Source: Sphingomonadales bacterium
GTDB lineage: Bacteria > Pseudomonadota > Alphaproteobacteria > Sphingomonadales > Sphingomonadaceae
NCBI GenBank assembly: GCA_027489295.1
Contig: JAIYAA010000168.1
Coordinates: forward strand, 1-17,914
Length of the DNA: 17,914 nucleotides
Direction: 5' to 3'
The position numbers and the translations under genes are program-made. Shown here one piece after another: positions 12,733 to 17,914 of this stretch; the stretch's first letter is position 1; every line of letters begins with the position of its first letter. The notes under the pieces were generated by a model. It worked only from the letters and a program-made list of their open reading frames with translations. It was not told where the DNA came from and searched no databases.

Positions 12733-15048
12733 ATGTCCCAGCGCCTACAGTCCCTCCACTCCAGTCCCCTTCTCCGGTTTACTGCCTTTGTGGCAGTTCC
12801 CGCGATTTGCCTCGCGGCGTCGCTGGTTCTTTTCGGCGCCTGGAATCTATGGGCCACGGCGCGACAGGTTGATATGTCCATTCGCGCGCGTCAGGCGAAC
12901 GATGTCCACCTCGCCTTGAGCGGGGTGCTGGATGACCTGGCACAAAGCCAGGCGGGCGTTGCGATCTGGGATCCCGCCTACGCGGTGGTTCAGAAGGCCA
13001 AACCGGATGCCGCATGGCTCGACCAGAACGTCGGAAGTTGGCTCAACTATGTCTTCCATCACGAACTGGACATCATCATCGACGGCGACGATCGACCGCT
13101 CTACGCCATGCGAAATGGCGAACGCGTTGCACCCGCTATTTTCGCCAGCGTTCGCCCGCCTCTGCTACCCCTGATCCAAGCGGCAAGGGGCTCGCTCCGA
13201 CGCACGCCGAACACCCATGAGCGGCTCCCAGGCCAGGAGCTTCCACCAAACAGCACCGTGCGCACCTCTCCGGCAGCATTCCATGCCACCGATCTCGTTC
13301 AGATCTCCGGGCAGGCGGCGGCTGCCAGCGTGATGCGGATGATACCCGACTCCAAAGCTACGGTCGGCGCGGTAGCGCACCAGCCTATGCTGATCAGCAT
13401 CCGTTTCCTGGATCGCACCATGATGCGGGATTTCAGCCGCATCCGCGGAATTGCCGATGCGCGCGTCTTGCCGGCACCCGTCGCAGAAGACATGCGGCGC
13501 TACAGCGTGCCCCTGCGCTCGTCACAGGGCGTGCCGCTAGGCCATCTGAGCTGGCGACCAGACATGCCCGGCCACGACATCCTCCGGTCCGTGGCCCGCC
13601 GCGGCGGCGCGGCGGCCGCCGCGCTTCTCGGTCTGCTTGCCGCGCTCGTCTTCATCGTCGGACGGTTGATGTTCAGGGATGCACGCTCGATCGAAGAGCT
13701 GGAGGCTGCGCGCGTCGAGCTTCAGGCCAAGGAGGCGCGCGCGCAATATCTCGCCAACCATGACGTGCTCACCTCATTGCCGAACCGAGCAGCGTTCAAC
13801 CGCTTCGTCGATGAGGCCGCCGCCAATGTGGTCCAAGGCTCGCTCGGCGTGCTGCTCATCGACCTGGACAAGTTCAAGCATGTCAACGACACGCTGGGGC
13901 ATCTGGCCGGTGACCAGCTCATACAGGATGTAGCCGGGCGCCTTCTGGCCCGCGTGCCGACGGGCGGTCTGCTCGCACGCCTTGGCGGAGACGAGTTCGC
14001 CATCTGCCTCACCGACGGGTTGGAGGCGGAAGCGCTCGGTGCCCTTGCCGAAGCCTGCCTCGCCGCGTTGCGCACGCCGTTCCCGATCCTGGGAGCGGAG
14101 GTTCAGATCGGCGGCAGCATCGGCATCGCCGTCGGTGCACCCCGCGGCTTCGATCGAACCGAGCTGCTGCGCAAGGCCGACATCGCGATGTACAGCGTCA
14201 AGGGTAGCGGTCGGGACGGCTATTGCTTCTTCACGGCGGAAATGGACGAGAGCCTCGCCAATCAGCGGGAACTGGAGGACGATCTTCGGAAGGCACTTGG
14301 GGATAAGCAGGAGCTGTATGTCGCCTATCAGCCGAAAATGGATGCCAGTGGCAAAACGGTGGTCGGGTTCGAGGCGCTTGTCCGCTGGGACCACCCCGCA
14401 AAAGGCCTGCTGACGCCGGACCTCTTCATCCCGATCGCGGAGGAATCGGGCCTGATCCATGCGCTTGGGGCGTGGGTGCTTGAGGAAGCCTGCCGCGTCT
14501 CCAAGACTTGGCCCGGGCTCACCATGGCGGTGAACGTGTCGCCCGTTCAGCTCAAGATCGATGGCTTTGCAGCAACCGTCCGATCCATCGTGGAGAATTG
14601 CGGCGCGCATCCGAGGCATATCGAACTCGAGGTCACGGAACGAATTCTCCTCGACGATTGCAGCGAGGTGCGTTCTGCCCTCGATGAACTTCGCGTCGCA
14701 GGCTTTCGGATCGCCCTCGACGACTTCGGAACCGGCTATTCGAGCCTCAGCTACCTCAAGCAGTTCAAGGTAGACCGGATCAAGATCGACAAGAGTTTCA
14801 TCAAGCGCGTCGGTCGGGACCAGGAGGCGATTGCGATTGTCCAGGCCGTCATCGCTCTCGGCCATGCCATGAACCTGTCGGTTACCGCCGAAGGTGTGGA
14901 AACCTGTGAGCAAGGCTCGCTGCTACGGACCGCCGGCTGCAACGAACTCCAGGGGTACCTTTTCTCCAAAGCGCTTCGCGAAGAGGAACTATCGGCCAAA
15001 CTTGCAGCCGTGGGCGCCCAGATGCGCAATCGCCGCCAGCCAGACTGA
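12733..15048 (+). CDS. Membrane CHASE4-GGDEF-EAL c-di-GMP enzyme
   Basis: A 771-residue inner-membrane signalling protein. TM helix 1 is about 14-38. A periplasmic CHASE4-like sensor (43-280) carries the typical AIWDPAYAVV. TM helix 2 is 293-313. A short coiled linker (318-340) leads to a GGDEF domain (341-505) and an EAL domain (513-755). The cyclase site is intact (GGDEF 418-422). The phosphodiesterase site is also intact: E547 in EALVRW, N601, E633, DDFGTGYSS from D663, TAEGVE around E720. The inhibitory RxxD site nine residues before GGDEF is replaced by P409-T-G-G412. Both making and breaking c-di-GMP is possible. The frame opens at a GTG at 12685, but the extra Cys-rich 16 residues have no ribosome site, so I used the ATG at 12733, itself with a weak one. 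Its signal is unknown. Confidence 0.92.
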   Translation: MSQRLQSLHSSPLLRFTAFVAVPAICLAASLVLFGAWNLWATARQVDMSIRARQANDVHLALSGVLDDLAQSQAGVAIWDPAYAVVQKAKPDAAWLDQNVGSWLNYVFHHELDIIIDGDDRPLYAMRNGERVAPAIFASVRPPLLPLIQAARGSLRRTPNTHERLPGQELPPNSTVRTSPAAFHATDLVQISGQAAAASVMRMIPDSKATVGAVAHQPMLISIRFLDRTMMRDFSRIRGIADARVLPAPVAEDMRRYSVPLRSSQGVPLGHLSWRPDMPGHDILRSVARRGGAAAAALLGLLAALVFIVGRLMFRDARSIEELEAARVELQAKEARAQYLANHDVLTSLPNRAAFNRFVDEAAANVVQGSLGVLLIDLDKFKHVNDTLGHLAGDQLIQDVAGRLLARVPTGGLLARLGGDEFAICLTDGLEAEALGALAEACLAALRTPFPILGAEVQIGGSIGIAVGAPRGFDRTELLRKADIAMYSVKGSGRDGYCFFTAEMDESLANQRELEDDLRKALGDKQELYVAYQPKMDASGKTVVGFEALVRWDHPAKGLLTPDLFIPIAEESGLIHALGAWVLEEACRVSKTWPGLTMAVNVSPVQLKIDGFAATVRSIVENCGAHPRHIELEVTERILLDDCSEVRSALDELRVAGFRIALDDFGTGYSSLSYLKQFKVDRIKIDKSFIKRVGRDQEAIAIVQAVIALGHAMNLSVTAEGVETCEQGSLLRTAGCNELQGYLFSKALREEELSAKLAAVGAQMRNRRQPD

Positions 15049-15081
15049 GCGCCATCGCCGATTCGTGCGGCAGCATCGGTG

Positions 15082-15095
15082 CGCCGGAACCGGCG
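15082..15095. terminator. Palindromic hairpin between convergent genes, possible two-way terminator
   Basis: CGCCGGAACCGGCG is a perfect palindrome-like repeat that can fold as a 5-bp GC stem with a GAAC tetraloop. It sits 34 bases after the c-di-GMP gene stop and 20 bases beyond the arabinanase stop, in the 67-base convergent gap. No T-run is present on either side, so confidence is low. Confidence 0.35.
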
Positions 15096-15115
15096 AATTC
15101 GCCATGGCTCTCCAG

Positions 15116-16141
15116 CTAGTCTGCAATGGGCCAGCCGTCCGCACCCCAGCGCACTGCTGCGATGCGCAGCGTCGGTGCCCCGTTCTGTTCCCGATCATAG
15201 GCGTGGTAGACGACATAATCGCGGCCATCCGCATCGTGCAGCCAGCCGGCATGGCCGGGCCCGCGGAAGCGCTGCTTTTCCTGCAGGTCGGCGCGCAGGA
15301 AGATTGTACCCCCGCCTTCCAAGAGCTTGCTCCCATCCTTGCCGAGATAGGGCCCGGTAATGGCCTGGGATCGTCCGATCACCGTGTAATAGGTGCTGTT
15401 CACGCCCTTGCAGCAATAGTCATACGATACGAGCAGGTAATAAAAGCCGCCATGCGGCACGATGAATGGCGCCTCGATCGGAGCCGGGCCGCCGGCGGGT
15501 GCCGGACGTCGCGCGATCGAATACGGCTTCGCGCCCGGATTCGCCGGCTTCCCGGTCTTCGGGTCGAGCTCGAAAAGCTTGATGCCGGTCCAGAAACTGC
15601 CCAGTGCGAGCCAGTGTCGTCCTTGTCCGTCGATGACGAAGTTCGGATCGATCGCGTTGAAGTCATCGGACGGCATGGACTGCACGACCAGCCCCTCGTC
15701 GTGCCACGCGAACGCCGGCGACGCGGGATCGAGGGTAGCATTGGTCGCCAAGCCGATCGCCGAGCGGTTCGAGCCGAAGGTCGACACCGAATAGTATAGC
15801 CGCCAGCGCCCGTTGACGAAGCTGATGTCCGGCGCCCACAGGCCACCGGTCCCCGGTACGGCCTTGGGCGCCCATTCCGGCATCCTGGTGAAAACGGGCG
15901 CGCCCGCGATCCAATGGACCAGATCCTTCGAGGTCTTGGTCTCCACCAGACGCTCGCCATGCCCGGTGGAGAACACATAATAGGTGTCGCGCTCGCGGGC
16001 GATCACCGGATCATGCGTAGGTACAAGATCCCCGGTGAGCCTCGCAGCGAGACCGGTCTCCGATGCCGTGGGCACCTGCGCGCGCACGGTGGTTGTCAGC
16101 AGCATCGCCGCTGCAGCGGACAGCAGGCCTAAGGATCGCAT
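15116..16141 (-). CDS. Endo-1,5-alpha-L-arabinanase, GH43, exported
   Basis: A 341-residue five-bladed beta-propeller glycoside hydrolase that cuts alpha-1,5 links in arabinan. A signal peptide spans residues 1-21 (hydrophobic 4-18, cleavage near VRA/Q). Catalytic residues follow the GH43 pattern: general base D44 in THDPVI, pKa-setting D165 in AIDPNF, and acid E223 in PIEAPF. SYDYCCKGVNSTYY (239-252), typical of endo-arabinanases, supports that subgroup rather than a xylosidase. GGAG lies 7 bases before the ATG at 16141; the longer frame to 16288 runs into the upstream gene. It is the second gene after the GH51 arabinofuranosidase, 67 bases downstream. The mature enzyme should be periplasmic or secreted. 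Confidence 0.93.
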   Translation of the reverse strand: MRSLGLLSAAAAMLLTTTVRAQVPTASETGLAARLTGDLVPTHDPVIARERDTYYVFSTGHGERLVETKTSKDLVHWIAGAPVFTRMPEWAPKAVPGTGGLWAPDISFVNGRWRLYYSVSTFGSNRSAIGLATNATLDPASPAFAWHDEGLVVQSMPSDDFNAIDPNFVIDGQGRHWLALGSFWTGIKLFELDPKTGKPANPGAKPYSIARRPAPAGGPAPIEAPFIVPHGGFYYLLVSYDYCCKGVNSTYYTVIGRSQAITGPYLGKDGSKLLEGGGTIFLRADLQEKQRFRGPGHAGWLHDADGRDYVVYHAYDREQNGAPTLRIAAVRWGADGWPIAD

Positions 16142-16170
16142 CGCATCACTCCGGAACCAGAAACGGGACA

Positions 16171-16201
16171 GCGGCGCCCGGCGCATGCACCGGGGCGCCG
16201 C
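16171..16201 (-). terminator. Intercistronic hairpin between arabinofuranosidase and arabinanase genes
   Basis: A perfect 9-bp inverted repeat, GCGGCGCCC (16171-16179) and GGGCGCCGC (16193-16201), with possible further GG/CC pairing inside, begins 7 bases after the GH51 stop. Only a weak T-rich stretch follows on the minus strand. It may be a partial terminator or an mRNA-stabilising element that lowers or uncouples expression of the second gene. Confidence 0.45.
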
Positions 16202-16208
16202 ACGGTGG

Positions 16209-17792
<1,584 letters not shown>

Positions 17793-17914
17793 CCTTCTCT
17801 CCCATGTTGCTGATCTGGGCGGCATTCGTATGCAAGGCTCCAGCCCGTCGCGCGTGCCGTCGGGGGCCCGGTGTCGCAAAAGGCGCAAGCTCATCTTCCG
17901 CTCCTTGCTGTCAG
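17793..17914 (-). other. Leader of the arabinan operon, possibly following another gene
   Basis: On the minus strand a TGA at 17913-17911 could end an upstream gene. It is followed by AAGGAG and an ATG at 17894 that stays in frame with the GH51 gene. The intervening codons have no signal-peptide character. This is either a 5' leader with a decoy start or an alternative N-terminus, and hints that the arabinan genes continue an operon beyond the window. Confidence 0.35.

Overview
The window is GC-rich, densely coded chromosomal DNA with bacterial signals: Shine-Dalgarno sites, 4-base start/stop overlaps and Sec signal peptides. The gene content (GRP-family sugar permease with a myo-inositol oxygenase, a YagTSR/Pao-type molybdenum enzyme, exported GH51 and GH43 arabinan enzymes, a VIT/VWA surface protein) suggests an alphaproteobacterium of the Sphingomonas type. 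That assignment comes from reading the proteins; no search was run. I saw no rRNA, tRNA, CRISPR array, insertion sequence or phage gene.

Layout. 1-1538 (minus): exported VIT/VWA protein, cut by the left edge. 1719-2468 (plus): XRE-type regulator, divergent from it. 2484-6059: an inositol module with a LacI-family regulator (minus), a GRP-family sugar transporter (minus), a tiny one-helix membrane protein (minus) and, divergently, myo-inositol oxygenase (plus). 6194-7426 (minus): FAD monooxygenase-like oxidoreductase. 7594-8340 (minus): eukaryotic-phosphomannomutase-like HAD-IIB hydrolase. 8402-12230 (minus): three-gene molybdenum hydroxylase operon (2Fe-2S, FAD and molybdopterin subunits) with 4-base overlaps. 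12231-12732: 502-base divergent non-coding region. 12733-15048 (plus): membrane CHASE4-GGDEF-EAL protein. 15116-17792 (minus): exported GH51 arabinofuranosidase followed by an exported GH43 endo-arabinanase.

How the genes work together. In the inositol module the transporter and small membrane protein probably import the substrate, and the oxygenase opens the ring to D-glucuronate. The LacI protein probably represses both divergent transcripts through two near-identical 14-bp operators (5094-5107 and 5185-5198), one by each promoter. No uronate isomerase or later glucuronate gene is present, so the product must feed genes elsewhere. The arabinan pair would cut arabinan backbones (GH43) and remove arabinofuranosyl groups (GH51) outside the cytoplasm.

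The most interesting signals are the twin-operator divergent promoter and a long inverted repeat that would bury the LacI start codon in a 14-bp mRNA stem (3486-3555). Next are the transporter with an extra two-helix C-terminal module paired with a 45-residue membrane peptide, and a c-di-GMP enzyme whose GGDEF and EAL residues are intact but whose inhibitory site is lost. I found no clearly new defence or mobile system.
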